DNA of 52,007 bases from Bacillus sp. AFS041924 (lineage in GTDB: Bacteria; Bacillota; Bacilli; Bacillales; Bacillaceae_G). Positions 26,311 through 35,831 of the stretch are shown piece after piece; the first letter of the stretch is position 1, and the number at the start of each line of letters is the position of its first letter. The translations under genes were made by a program, and so were the position numbers. Under the pieces are notes generated by a model. It worked only from the letters and a program-made list of their open reading frames with translations, had not been told where the DNA came from and made no database searches. The stretch spans positions 1 through 52,007 of the forward strand of contig NZ_NULG01000020.1 of NCBI RefSeq assembly GCF_002577195.1. Reading direction: 5' to 3'.

Positions 26311-27945
26311 TTATTTTTTTATGTACGCCCATTTGTAGGAATTTTTCACCCCATATGGGTGATTGTAGACGTTTTTCACATAAGATTTCTCTAAATAAGC
26401 CACACCATTCTGATACATAGGAGAAATGGCTGCATCCTTTCCAAGCAATTGCTCTTCAGCTTCTGCTAAAGCCTCCCATCGTAATTTTGGATCTTGTAGG
26501 AGAGTCGTTTTTGCTTTTGTGATCAATTCATCATATTTCGGATTTGAATACGCAATGTTATTGTTTGTCACCCATTTATCCAAAAACGTCATCGGATCCG
26601 GATAATCCGGTCCCCATCCTGCAAGAGAGATATCGTATTGTAGGTTATCTTCTAGCGCAAATTTAGGTTGAGCAGGTTGCATTTTAATGTTCACTGTTAA
26701 TCCAGGTAGGTTTTTTTCAAGTTCAAACTTCAAAAATTGGGAAATCTTTTTATTATTATCGTCTTCTGTAATCAGAAGTTCTAAAGCGATACTTTGTTTT
26801 CCAAGCTCCTGTTTAGCCTTCTCCCAATATTCCTTTGCCTTTGTAATATTCGTTTTATTGAAATCACCTGTTGTATCGTCGAAATCTTCCCCATCCGGAC
26901 CAAATGCCAAATTTTTAGCAACAAAGTAGTACGCTGGTGTTGACCCATTATTTAAGAGTACGTCTGTAATTTCTTTTTTGTTGTAGCCCATATCAATTGC
27001 TCTACGTGCATTCACATTTTTTAAAATAGGATTTTGGTTATTTAGCTTTAAATAAATAAGTCTTCCTTCTTGCGCTGTTTTAAATTCTTTATCGCTTTTA
27101 TACTTGTCCACAAATTCAGCTGTTAGACTTACCCTATCAATTGCTCCGGTCTGATATAAATTGATTGCTGTGGAATTATCCTTCGCAATATTAAAATTGA
27201 TTTCATCAAGCTTAACTGTATTCTTATCCCAATATCCAGAGTTTTTCACAAGTTTAAAGCTTTGTTCATGCTTCCATTCACTCATTTTGAACGGGCCGTC
27301 ATAAACGACTGAGTTTGCTTCCATTCCGTAATTCTTACCTTGCTCCTCTACAACTTTTTCATTTTGCGGCATGAACGGGGCAAGTGTGGTCAAACTCAGA
27401 AAATACGGCACAGGATTATCAAGTTGTACTTCTAACGTATAATCATCGATTGCCTTTACTCCCAATTGCTCTACAGGGAGTTGCTTTTCATTTATCTTCT
27501 TTGCGTTTTTGACATCATACATGATGTAAGCATATTGTGAAGCAGTTTCCGGATCTAATGTACGTTTCCAGCCATATTCAAAATCATGCGCTGTCACTTT
27601 GTCGCCGTTAGACCATTTTGCATCTCTCAGTTTAAATAGATAAGTCTTTCTATCTTTGCTTACCGTATAAGATTTTGCAATTCCAGGCACTGGCTGACTG
27701 TCTTTTCCTTGTCTGAATAACCCCTCCATCACATTATTTAGCACACTGAGAGTTGTAGAGTCTTCCACAAGGGAGGAATCCATTGATGAAAGCTCAGATG
27801 TTTCAACTAAATGCAGCACTTGTTTTACATGTGGCTTACCTAAGCCCTCGACTGATGTAGTCTTTTCTTTTTGGGTTGCACATCCTGCAAGTGCTGTACC
27901 CATGACAAGAAGTAAAGCGGTTAAACGTTTGGTTTGTTGATTCAA
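26311..27945 (-). CDS. Oligopeptide ABC transporter substrate-binding lipoprotein
   Basis: A 544-residue OppA-type (SBP family 5) lipoprotein. The frame is open further upstream, but AAGGAGG at 27959-27953 fits a TTG start at 27945 (MNQQTKRLTALLLVMG), which leaves a normal lipoprotein signal with lipobox LAGC. Family landmarks are LFRQGKDSQPVPGIAKSY, then YLFKLRDAKWSNGDKVTAHD and FEYGWKRTLDP (the SBP_bac_5 signature), and late AGWGPDYPDPMTFLDKW. It would capture peptides outside the membrane and pass them to an Opp permease. No permease or ATPase genes are beside it. The neighbouring M20 hydrolase and divergent LD-carboxypeptidase suggest cell-wall peptides as ligands; that is inference. Confidence 0.92.
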   Translation of the reverse strand: MNQQTKRLTALLLVMGTALAGCATQKEKTTSVEGLGKPHVKQVLHLVETSELSSMDSSLVEDSTTLSVLNNVMEGLFRQGKDSQPVPGIAKSYTVSKDRKTYLFKLRDAKWSNGDKVTAHDFEYGWKRTLDPETASQYAYIMYDVKNAKKINEKQLPVEQLGVKAIDDYTLEVQLDNPVPYFLSLTTLAPFMPQNEKVVEEQGKNYGMEANSVVYDGPFKMSEWKHEQSFKLVKNSGYWDKNTVKLDEINFNIAKDNSTAINLYQTGAIDRVSLTAEFVDKYKSDKEFKTAQEGRLIYLKLNNQNPILKNVNARRAIDMGYNKKEITDVLLNNGSTPAYYFVAKNLAFGPDGEDFDDTTGDFNKTNITKAKEYWEKAKQELGKQSIALELLITEDDNNKKISQFLKFELEKNLPGLTVNIKMQPAQPKFALEDNLQYDISLAGWGPDYPDPMTFLDKWVTNNNIAYSNPKYDELITKAKTTLLQDPKLRWEALAEAEEQLLGKDAAISPMYQNGVAYLEKSYVKNVYNHPYGVKNSYKWAYIKK

Positions 27946-28099
27946 TAAAATCATCCTCCTTACATCCAAATTGTACACTTAATTATTATAATATTCTGTA
28001 AATAGAACGTATTACCTCTTTATATTTTCAATTTATCGAACATAAACATGAACGACGTGGATTTCTCCACAATCTGTTCCAAGAAAAATCGTTACGTCA

Positions 28100-29284
28100 C
28101 TATTCATTATTTAAAAGATTACATGCAGCATGTAGGAACATGTTAACGCCAATAACAAGGGCATCTTCATCAATAGTAAACCTAGGATGATGATGTGGAA
28201 ATGTACTTTCACTTACCTCTGCTCCAGAACCAATTTTAAAGAAGCAGCCGTCCGCTTTTTGTAAAAATGCAGAAAAATCTTCTCCGCCCATTGACGGATT
28301 TATATACACAACTGAATCATTTCCGTATACCTCAATTGCTGTTTGTTCCATTATTTTCGTGACTGCATCATGATTAATTACCGGTCTGTATCCATATCGG
28401 TAATGACAGGAATAGCTTGCTCCATGGGCCTCGCAAATACCTTTTACGATTTGTTCAATTCGGACTTTTGCGTCTTGTCGTAATTTTTCGTCAAAGCAGC
28501 GTACTGTACCAACTATTTCAGCAGTATCAGGAATGATATTATCAGCTGTTCCTGCATGAAATTGAGTAACTGACAGTACCCTTTGCGCAAATGCATTGGT
28601 TGCTCGCGAAACAATATGCTGCAAATTCGTTATTATTTGCGCTCCGATTGCAATACTGTCCACAGTATCATCAGGATGGGCCGCATGTCCACCTTTTCCT
28701 TTGATCGTAATATGGAACGCATCAGGTGCTGCCATCATCGGTCCGTATACGATTCCGATTTTCCCGACTTCCAAACCGGACATGAGGTGTAAGCCAATTA
28801 CGAAATCAACCCCATTCATTACTCCCGCTTCTACCATTTCCTCCCCTCCACCTGGAAATTGTTCCTCGGCATGTTGAAACAAGAAACGGATTTCTCCACT
28901 AATTTCATTTTTATGCTTTGCCAAAATTTCAGCCGCCCCAAGTAAAATAGCGGTGTGCCCATCATGGCCACAGGCGTGCATCACGCCAGGGACTGTTGAG
29001 GCAAACTCAAAGCTGTTTTCTTCGACAATCGGTAAGGCATCCATATCGGCACGAATTGCCAGCGTTTTACCCGGCTTTCCACCAACTAGTCTAGCCATCA
29101 CGCTATATTCAGTCGGACGTGAGAGCTCCAAATTTCCAAATGATTGCAATGTATCAAATACAAATTGAGAGGTTTTTTCCTCTTGAAAAGAAAGCTCTGG
29201 ATATTTATGCAGGTGTCTTCTCCATTGCACTAGCCTTTCTTTTGAAATCTCTGTTTTAAATTCTACATTTTCTAATGATTTCAC
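28100..29284 (-). CDS. M20-family amidohydrolase (aminoacylase/N-acyl-amino-acid deacylase type)
   Basis: A 394-residue cytoplasmic zinc amidohydrolase of the M20D family. Metal-site segments are GVMHACGHDGHTAILLGAAE, then FQHAEEQFPGGGEEM (general-base Glu) and DFVIGLHL. The lid domain has KGKGGHAAHPDDTVDSI, and the C-terminus has NPSMGGEDFSAFLQK. Relatives cleave N-acyl amino acids, indole conjugates, N-acetyl-diaminopimelate or amino-acid amides; the exact substrate cannot be read. The GTG start follows AAGGGAGATG. It is upstream of the peptide-binding lipoprotein (about 150 bp) and divergent from the LD-carboxypeptidase, so a role in trimming imported peptides is likely. Confidence 0.9.
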   Translation of the reverse strand: MKSLENVEFKTEISKERLVQWRRHLHKYPELSFQEEKTSQFVFDTLQSFGNLELSRPTEYSVMARLVGGKPGKTLAIRADMDALPIVEENSFEFASTVPGVMHACGHDGHTAILLGAAEILAKHKNEISGEIRFLFQHAEEQFPGGGEEMVEAGVMNGVDFVIGLHLMSGLEVGKIGIVYGPMMAAPDAFHITIKGKGGHAAHPDDTVDSIAIGAQIITNLQHIVSRATNAFAQRVLSVTQFHAGTADNIIPDTAEIVGTVRCFDEKLRQDAKVRIEQIVKGICEAHGASYSCHYRYGYRPVINHDAVTKIMEQTAIEVYGNDSVVYINPSMGGEDFSAFLQKADGCFFKIGSGAEVSESTFPHHHPRFTIDEDALVIGVNMFLHAACNLLNNE

Positions 29285-29443
29285 TTAAACATCTCCCTTG
29301 CATATTTTGAATTGTTAAATTCTCTTTCGTACAGATAATCCCCTCCTAAAATAAATATTATTTCTTAATAACTAAGTGAGATGAGGAAATTGCTGATAAA
29401 TATAGAATATATATAAGGTGCTATACTAATAGGAGGGAGAAAT

Positions 29444-30364
29444 ATGCAAAAACCAAATGCATTAAAAATAGGGGATACAGTGATGATTGTTGCCCCATCA
29501 AGTCCGCCAAATATAGAGAATGTGATGAAGATGAAGTTAATATTAGAACAAGCAGGCCTACATGTTCTTTTCGGAAAAGGGATGACAGAAAAGCGTGGCT
29601 ATCTTGCGGGAAATGATGCAAACAGAGTGTCGGACTTACATGAAGCCTTCTCAAACCCTGAAGTAAAGGCAGTGCTGTGCGCAACTGGAGGATATGGAAG
29701 CGGAAGATTGCTACAAGACATTGACTTTGAACTCATCAAAAACAACCCTAAGATTTTTTGGGGCTACAGTGACATAACAGCCCTGCATATTGCTTTTTTG
29801 CAAAAAGCAAACTTGGTGACGTTCCATGGGCCCATGATGCAAGAGTGCGGCGCTTGTACTGTTCCACCAGAGACAATAGCTTCTTTTAAGCAATTATTAG
29901 AACCTCTTAGTTTCACCTTCACTGCTTCTGAAAAAAATACATACCCTGTATTTTCACACTCTGTCACTGCCCCGATGACTGGCGGGAATCTAACGGTTTT
30001 AGCAAGCACAATCGGTACACCCTATGAGGTGGACACAAGAGGAAAGATTTTATTTATTGAAGACATTCAAGAAGAACCATACCGTATTGATCGCATGATT
30101 AATCAATTGCGATTGGCAAGGAAGTTTGAAGACTGTAAAGGGGTAATCTTTGGAGACTTTAAAGATTGCGGACCTCAAAAACGTCAAGAGTCCCTTACAA
30201 TAGCGGAAATTGTGTATGATCATATTGTCCCACTTGGATTGCCAGTTCTAAGCGGATTTCCGATTGGTCACTGTTCCCCAAATTACGGAGTCCCATTTGG
30301 AGTCCCGACCACAATAAATGGAGTGGACCAAACTTTATCATTTGAACCTGGAGTACACATATAG
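29444..30364 (+). CDS. LD-carboxypeptidase (S66 family)
   Basis: A 306-residue serine peptidase of family S66 (LdcA/MccF/YkfA type). It removes the terminal D-amino acid from murein tetrapeptides or, in MccF-type members, detoxifies peptide-nucleotide antibiotics. The nucleophile is Ser109 in FWGYSDITALH, with Glu206 in LFIEDIQEEPYRIDRM and His276 in PIGHCSPNYGVPFG. The ATGGYGSGRLL loop is typical. The start has AGGAGGGAG. The lack of a clear antibiotic-resistance context and the proximity of an OppA-type protein and an M20 hydrolase fit murein-peptide recycling, as with ykfA in B. subtilis. Two terminators follow. Confidence 0.92.
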   Translation: MQKPNALKIGDTVMIVAPSSPPNIENVMKMKLILEQAGLHVLFGKGMTEKRGYLAGNDANRVSDLHEAFSNPEVKAVLCATGGYGSGRLLQDIDFELIKNNPKIFWGYSDITALHIAFLQKANLVTFHGPMMQECGACTVPPETIASFKQLLEPLSFTFTASEKNTYPVFSHSVTAPMTGGNLTVLASTIGTPYEVDTRGKILFIEDIQEEPYRIDRMINQLRLARKFEDCKGVIFGDFKDCGPQKRQESLTIAEIVYDHIVPLGLPVLSGFPIGHCSPNYGVPFGVPTTINGVDQTLSFEPGVHI

Positions 30365-30374
30365 AGATAGTTGA

Positions 30375-30443
30375 AGGGTGCCGACTAGGTCAGCACCCTA
30401 TGCTACTAATCGTCGCACAAAAAGACTACACGAGGTAGTCTTT
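30375..30443 (+). terminator. Double terminator after the LD-carboxypeptidase gene
   Basis: The first hairpin (30375-30399, GGGTGCCGAC/GTCAGCACCC with one mismatch) has no T-run. The second (30421-30443, AAAGACTAC/GTAGTCTTT) ends in TTTTTT and is the functional-looking one. Confidence 0.8.
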
Positions 30444-30532
30444 TTTGTTCAACTATCGAATTTGTTCTTTCAATATGAAGATATCAACTTTGCAATTAAA
30501 TTAAATTAAATTAAATGATAAAGTTACTATTA

Positions 30533-32128
30533 TTAATCTACTTTTTCTACCATTGATTGATAAATTTCCTTCAGTGACCACACTTTCCCTTTTTCATCTT
30601 TATAAACGACATGTTCACTTTGAAAGTGGACGGGGGAATCCAAACCGGCTGCGGCAGCTATCCGAAATAAACCTTCACGCATTGAAATTAGATAATTCGC
30701 TGTTCGATATTTTTTTTCATCAATGACAAGGGCTTTTTGTAAATCAGGATCTGTTGTGGCTACACCGACCGGACATGCATTGGAATGGCATTTTAATGCT
30801 TGAATACAACCAATCGTAATCATAAATCCTCTCGCGATATTAACAAGGTCAGCCCCCATTGCTAATGCAACAGCTACTCGATCTGGCGAAAATAATTTTC
30901 CTGAAGCAATCAATTTAACTTGATCACGTAAGCCATATTTTCTTAAAGCATAATCCATTAATGGCAATGCAGATTTAATTGGCAACCCTACACTATCCGC
31001 CAGTTCCTGGTATGTGGCACCAGTTCCCCCTTCACCACCGTCTACAGTAATAAAGTCAGGGCCTTTCCCAGTGCTTTTTATATGTTTTGCTAATTCATCA
31101 GCTTCATGACCACTTCCAATAACCACTTTCATTCCAACTGGTTTTCCTGTTTCTTCTCGGATTTTTTCTATAAAGTCAAACAAAGAAGGAAAGTCCTGAA
31201 ACTCTCGAAAACGATTAGGACTATCAATAGATTTATAGGGCTCTACCATTCTGATTCTTGCAATTTCCTCTGTTACCTTTTCCCCATCAATATGCCCACC
31301 ACGTGTTTTAGCGCCTTGAGCTAGTTTTAGTTCAAAAGCCTTCACTTCAGGAATTTTACTTTTTTCTTTCAAGGCATCCCAATTAAAATTCCCCTCTTTA
31401 TCTCTAACCCCAAATAAACCTGGGCCAATTTGCATGATAATATCAACACCACCCTTTAAATGGTATTCAGACAAACCACCCTCACCTGTATTCATCCATG
31501 TCCCCTTCGCAATTGCTAAGCCCTCTGAAAGTGCAGTAATTGCATTTTCACCTAAAGAGCCATAGCTCATAGCGGACATTCCAATTTGACCTTTTACAAT
31601 AAAAGGATACCTCGTGTTTTTACCGATCACAATTGCATCACTATCATCCAACAAATATGCAAGTGAATCGTCTTTTTCTAATCGTTCCTCCTTCTGTGTA
31701 AATAAAGGCTCTTTTATCAATAAATATCGGTTTGTTGTTACATTTATTTGTTGGTCCATTTTTAATTCTTCTGACAATTTAGGGAACATAGAATTTCTAA
31801 TATAATATCCTTTTTCTTCAAAATCTCTTTTAGACCCAAACCCAAGGACATCACGTTTATATTTTGCTTTTTTGACAATATGCTCATATTCATCTCTAGA
31901 AAAAGGCTTACCTTCTAAGTCATTGTTAAATAAATACTGACGCAACTCCGGTCCAATAGTTTCTAAAAAGTACCTTACTCGTCCTATTACTGGGTAATTA
32001 CGGAGTATCGGATGCTGCTTCTGTCTACGATCTATAAAAAACAAATATAATGTACCTATTATTAAAACTAGAAGTATTAAAGCAACAAAAATGAATCCAA
32101 GGATAATTAAACCATTTGTTATATCCAA
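30533..32128 (-). CDS. FMN-binding glutamate-synthase-domain protein (YerD-like)
   Basis: A 531-residue protein of the GltB-central-domain family, close to B. subtilis YerD in size and order. The start used is TTG at 32128, behind GAGGGGG. An N-terminal membrane segment (about 5-30) anchors it. The catalytic alpha/beta barrel has GQIGMSAMSYGSLGENAITA, then GEGGLSEYHL, MQIGPGLFGVR, VDGGEGGTGATYQELADSVG and CHSNACPVGVATTDP, with Cys residues in the 3Fe-4S region. It lacks the glutaminase domain, so on its own it is not a classical glutamate synthase; its reaction is unproven. It is monocistronic, with about 950 bp of apparently empty DNA upstream. Confidence 0.9.
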   Translation of the reverse strand: MDITNGLIILGFIFVALILLVLIIGTLYLFFIDRRQKQHPILRNYPVIGRVRYFLETIGPELRQYLFNNDLEGKPFSRDEYEHIVKKAKYKRDVLGFGSKRDFEEKGYYIRNSMFPKLSEELKMDQQINVTTNRYLLIKEPLFTQKEERLEKDDSLAYLLDDSDAIVIGKNTRYPFIVKGQIGMSAMSYGSLGENAITALSEGLAIAKGTWMNTGEGGLSEYHLKGGVDIIMQIGPGLFGVRDKEGNFNWDALKEKSKIPEVKAFELKLAQGAKTRGGHIDGEKVTEEIARIRMVEPYKSIDSPNRFREFQDFPSLFDFIEKIREETGKPVGMKVVIGSGHEADELAKHIKSTGKGPDFITVDGGEGGTGATYQELADSVGLPIKSALPLMDYALRKYGLRDQVKLIASGKLFSPDRVAVALAMGADLVNIARGFMITIGCIQALKCHSNACPVGVATTDPDLQKALVIDEKKYRTANYLISMREGLFRIAAAAGLDSPVHFQSEHVVYKDEKGKVWSLKEIYQSMVEKVD

Positions 32129-33083
32129 TGATAATTCCCCCTCACAAAAGTTCCGTAACATTACAACCTTAATCGAGTTTACATTTCATACTTTACACAT
32201 TTACTTTTTATTTATACAATGCTTTACATCATCGAATACACTCTATTACATGGCTCTAATCGTTCCTTAACAATTTTTATATTTCATCATTTGAATCTTT
32301 TCGCGTTTAAATAAGCGATCTCCCTATTTTATATAGAACCCATTTAATATTATCGTTTATAAATATTCTATAAATCTTAAAATAGTACTATCACAATTGA
32401 ACCTTATTGCCATTTACTTGAGTAAAAAAAGCTACCGAAGCAACTATAAGGTTGTTCAACTACAGCAATGCGTTAGCCAACAAGCAATTATTTATTCTCT
32501 CTCACACACGAATATCGCTATTCTTCTATCATCCTCTAGTTCATTATTGAGACTGAAACTGTAAATTCACTACTAAATTTTGGGATGTCATTTTGTTTAA
32601 CCAACTTTTGCTTTAGTTTAATTACATTTATTCACAAACTTATCCTTTTTACAGTTCATTTTTTACTGCAATGCTGTCTTATTTGTAAAAAGACGACTGC
32701 ACTTATTTGCAATCGCACTCATTAGCTCTATTTTGATTAACTACCTCACCAAATGTTCCCTATTAATCGAATGATAAGTCTTGGTATAAACATTAAAATG
32801 TTCCAAACCACTTCAAATATTAACTCAAATAGGGTATCTTTAAAAAAGCCGTCTCTATTTCTTTTTTTATTTCTCATCTTCAGACTCCCAATTAATCAAT
32901 TGTTGTTTAACTATAAGACTCACTATAACAAATTCAATCTATTAAATAAAATCTACTTCTATTTTCTAATTTACTTATTCAGCTAATCTGCTTTATACTT
33001 CAATAAAAATTACCTGCCGACAATGATCATATTCCCCTGTAATTTACTGATAATAAAATTTGCTTTACAGTGCAAAATAAATA
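32129..33083. other. Long intergenic region, no supported gene
   Basis: This stretch is A+T-rich with no ORF that has a ribosome binding site or protein-like composition. A frame at 32753-32986 is low-complexity. I see no riboswitch or tRNA. Confidence 0.4.
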
Positions 33084-33106
33084 AAACCGTCACTTAGTGG
33101 CGGTTT
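33084..33106 (-). terminator. Terminator of the two-component operon
   Basis: AAACCGTCAC TTA GTGGCGGTTT is a 10-bp stem with one wobble pair, located 12 bp past the response-regulator stop codon. Confidence 0.8.
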
Positions 33107-33117
33107 TAAACTGTTCA

Positions 33118-33804
33118 TTATACATTAAATCGATATCCTGCTCCCCAAACCGTTTCCAAGAATTTTGGGTTTGCAGGGTCTCTTTCTATTTTTTCACGTA
33201 ATCTACTAATATGGACAGTTACAGTTGAAACGTCTGCTGCTGACTCAAGTCCCCAAACCTTTTCATAAAGTTGTTCTTTACTTAATACTTGGTTAGGGTT
33301 CATTACAAAAAACACCATCAAATCAAATTCCTTTGTCGTAAATGGCACTTCTCCTTCGTTTATAAAAATTTTACGAGCTGTACGATCAATTGAAATCCCA
33401 TGAACAAAAATTGTTTTTGAAACGGTATTGTTTCCTGCTAGTCTTTCATATCGTGATAAATGTGCTTTTACTCTAGCAACTAGTTCACTTGGACTAAAAG
33501 GTTTCGTAATGTAATCATCCGCACCTAAACCTAGACCTCTAATTTTATCAATATCTTCTTTCTTAGCAGATACAAACAGTATAGGTATGTTTTTTACAGC
33601 GCGTAATTCTTTACAAATTTCAAAACCATTTTTTCCTGGAAGCATAATATCCAAAATGATTAAATCATAATTTCCTTTTAGTGCATGCTTTAGGCCTTCA
33701 TCTCCATTATGCTGAATATCTACACGAAAATCATTTATTTCTAAGTAATCTCTTTGCAATTCTGCAATGCTTATATCATCCTCAATCAATAATATTTCTT
33801 TCAC
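33118..33804 (-). CDS. OmpR/PhoB-family response regulator
   Basis: A 228-residue transcription factor. The receiver domain (1-115) has acidic pocket D9/D10, phosphoacceptor D52 in LIILDIMLPGKNG, and Lys in DDYITKPFSPSE. The winged-helix DNA-binding domain (about 130-228) has FTTKEFDLMVFFVMNPNQVL, then SRLREKIE and TVWGAGYRF. It overlaps the kinase gene by four bases (translation coupling), so they form one system. Targets are unknown; neighbouring candidates are the large secreted protease upstream and the genes downstream. Confidence 0.96.
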   Translation of the reverse strand: MKEILLIEDDISIAELQRDYLEINDFRVDIQHNGDEGLKHALKGNYDLIILDIMLPGKNGFEICKELRAVKNIPILFVSAKKEDIDKIRGLGLGADDYITKPFSPSELVARVKAHLSRYERLAGNNTVSKTIFVHGISIDRTARKIFINEGEVPFTTKEFDLMVFFVMNPNQVLSKEQLYEKVWGLESAADVSTVTVHISRLREKIERDPANPKFLETVWGAGYRFNV

Positions 33805-35258
33805 TTTTTCTCACCTTTCTTTAAGGAAAAGAATATACTCGTCCCTTTACCAAACTCGCTTGAAGCCCAGATTTTTCCGCTGTGCTCTTCAATAATTTGT
33901 TTTGCGATGGCAAGCCCTAAACCGCTACCGCCAGTTTGAGAATTTCTAGATTGTTCTGCACGATAAAAACGTTCAAAAATAAATGGTAATGCTACAGGAT
34001 CAATACCTTGTCCATTATCTGTTACTTGTACAATTAATTCATTCACTTGTTCATGTAGTGAAATAGAAATTTTCTTTTGCCCTTTGTTCATATATTTCAC
34101 ACAATTACTTATTAAATTTGACAATACTCTTTTCAATTTCTCTCGATCCGCTGTCACATCAAGTGACTTATTCAAATGACTGAATTGTATTTCGATTCCT
34201 TGTTGCAGTAAATCCAAATAAATTTCCTCTACGTAGTTTCCTATATATTTATTAATCTCGATCGTTTCAAAATGAAATGGTTCTTTTTTTAGATCCAGCT
34301 TGGAAAATAAGAATAGCTCATCAATCAATGCATCCATATCCTTTGCTTTCGAATAGACTGTCGATAAATATTTCTCCATTTTCTCAGGAGTATTTGCTAC
34401 GCCATCTTTGATCCCTTCCACATATCCAATAATAGAAGTAATTGGTGTTTTCAAATCATGTGAAATATTCGATAAAAGCTCTTTTCGATTTTCCTCGTAT
34501 TGAATCTGGAGATTTATAGATTCTTTTAGTTTTAATCTCATCTCTTCAAATGCTTTATTTAACTCGCCTATCTCATCACTTGAATTCGTATCAATTACAA
34601 AATTTAAATCCCCAATTTTAATTTTTTCAGCACCTTTTTTAAGCAATGAAATTGGTTTAATAATACTTCGTGAAACTAAATAATTTAACATTCCAATAAT
34701 TATGATAAATAAAACTAACAATAAACCTAGTAATATCGGAAACAAATTACGTATGACCTCTGTATAAGAACTTGCCTTCTTTAAAACGAAAATACTCCCT
34801 TGGTTTTGATCTGGAAAATAAAAATCAAATTTAACATAAGTAAAAAATAAATCATCTATTTTTATCGTATCACGAGTATTAATATTCGTTTCCTCAAATC
34901 CAGGAAGCACTTGCTCCAACTTTTTTTTATCAAGCGTTTGAGAAGCATACTCAACATTTTTTCCTTTTCGAACAACAATATCGATATTTTTATGCTCTAT
35001 CCTTTTAATCTCTTGCTTATTAAGTAATTGATTAGGATTATGTTTAGCAAGAAGCTTCAAATCAAGAAACATACTTTCTTCAACTGTAGTCAAAGGTTTT
35101 TGTACATAAGTCTTTTTGTAAAGATTCTCAACTGACTTGACATCTCCTGTTATAGCAAAAATAATTAAAAAACCTGCTGCCAATAATAAAGTGACTGAAA
35201 ACAAAATCACCCCAATATAAGACAGCAAAAACCTCATTCTTATTGACATTTCTTTCAC
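33801..35258 (-). CDS. Membrane sensor histidine kinase
   Basis: A 485-residue two-pass kinase. TM1 (about 10-36), an extracytoplasmic sensor of about 130 residues (38-168) and TM2 (about 171-197) are followed by a HAMP domain (about 197-250). The HisKA domain has phosphoacceptor H267 in SNISHDLKTPITSIIGY. The ATPase domain has the N box (NLISNCVKYM), G1 (VTDNGQGID), the F box (PFIFERFYRAEQ) and G2 (GGSGLGLAI). The start is GTG at 35258; an ATG three codons later is equally possible. It is paired with the response regulator by a 4-base overlap. The sensor domain is not one I recognise, so the signal is unknown. Confidence 0.95.
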   Translation of the reverse strand: MKEMSIRMRFLLSYIGVILFSVTLLLAAGFLIIFAITGDVKSVENLYKKTYVQKPLTTVEESMFLDLKLLAKHNPNQLLNKQEIKRIEHKNIDIVVRKGKNVEYASQTLDKKKLEQVLPGFEETNINTRDTIKIDDLFFTYVKFDFYFPDQNQGSIFVLKKASSYTEVIRNLFPILLGLLLVLFIIIIGMLNYLVSRSIIKPISLLKKGAEKIKIGDLNFVIDTNSSDEIGELNKAFEEMRLKLKESINLQIQYEENRKELLSNISHDLKTPITSIIGYVEGIKDGVANTPEKMEKYLSTVYSKAKDMDALIDELFLFSKLDLKKEPFHFETIEINKYIGNYVEEIYLDLLQQGIEIQFSHLNKSLDVTADREKLKRVLSNLISNCVKYMNKGQKKISISLHEQVNELIVQVTDNGQGIDPVALPFIFERFYRAEQSRNSQTGGSGLGLAIAKQIIEEHSGKIWASSEFGKGTSIFFSLKKGEKK

Positions 35259-35540
35259 TCACTTAGATTAAGTATTTAAATCAGATCATTCTTCATTCTT
35301 AGCATGTAAAATACATTCGTAAACTGCACTTTCAAGATTTCTTTAGAAATTAAGTGAACTATATCATATAAATCTTAAAAAAGTGTAAAATTTGTATGAA
35401 ATAAGTCTAAAATGTTTTAAGTAAAGGACCAGCTATCTTTTTTCTACTGCCCTTTTCTAACTGCGAAAGTAAAAAAGTCATTAAATCTTCAAATTAATAT
35501 GTTAGTTCATATGTAATAATAGATTGAAAGGATGTGGAAT

Positions 35541-35687
35541 ATGAAAAATCTAAAAGAACGAAATGTATCAAATAATTTAAGAATTTATCAAAGTCTTAAT
35601 GTCAGGAGTCGGCTTTCTGATGAGGATCTATCCTATGAACTCTCTTTTTTTCACAAGTTTTCTTACTCAAGACCCTTCATTAGTTAA
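35541..35687 (+). CDS. Hypothetical 48-residue ORF
   Basis: The ORF has an AAAGGATG site six bases before its ATG and reads MKNLKERNVSNNLRIYQSLN, followed by VRSRLSDEDLSYELSFFHKF. The first half is basic and helical. Composition and signal are acceptable, but there is no family recognition and no terminator on this strand. It may be a gene start left by truncation. Confidence 0.3.
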   Translation: MKNLKERNVSNNLRIYQSLNVRSRLSDEDLSYELSFFHKFSYSRPFIS

Positions 35688-35786
35688 GAACTCACTTATT
35701 CTTATCCTTGTTTCCTTACTCATCCCCACTTGTAACTTAAGTTTTCTCATCTGCTCCTTCCCCTCTTACTCTCAACCACAAAAAAA

Positions 35787-35811
35787 CCACCAGCGTAAAA
35801 ACACCTAGTGG
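35787..35811 (-). terminator. Terminator of the cohesin/dockerin subtilase gene
   Basis: The stem CCACTAG/CTGGTGG (one wobble) around an 11-base loop is followed on the minus strand by TTTTTTTT, 20 bp past the stop codon. Confidence 0.75.
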
Positions 35812-35831
35812 CCAAAAACAACTAAAAACAA

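Noticed and set aside
32129-33083. Riboswitch or small RNA in the long empty region upstream of yerD-like gene
   Set aside because: No conserved riboswitch core, no strong hairpin with T-run and no promoter-terminator pair could be made out.
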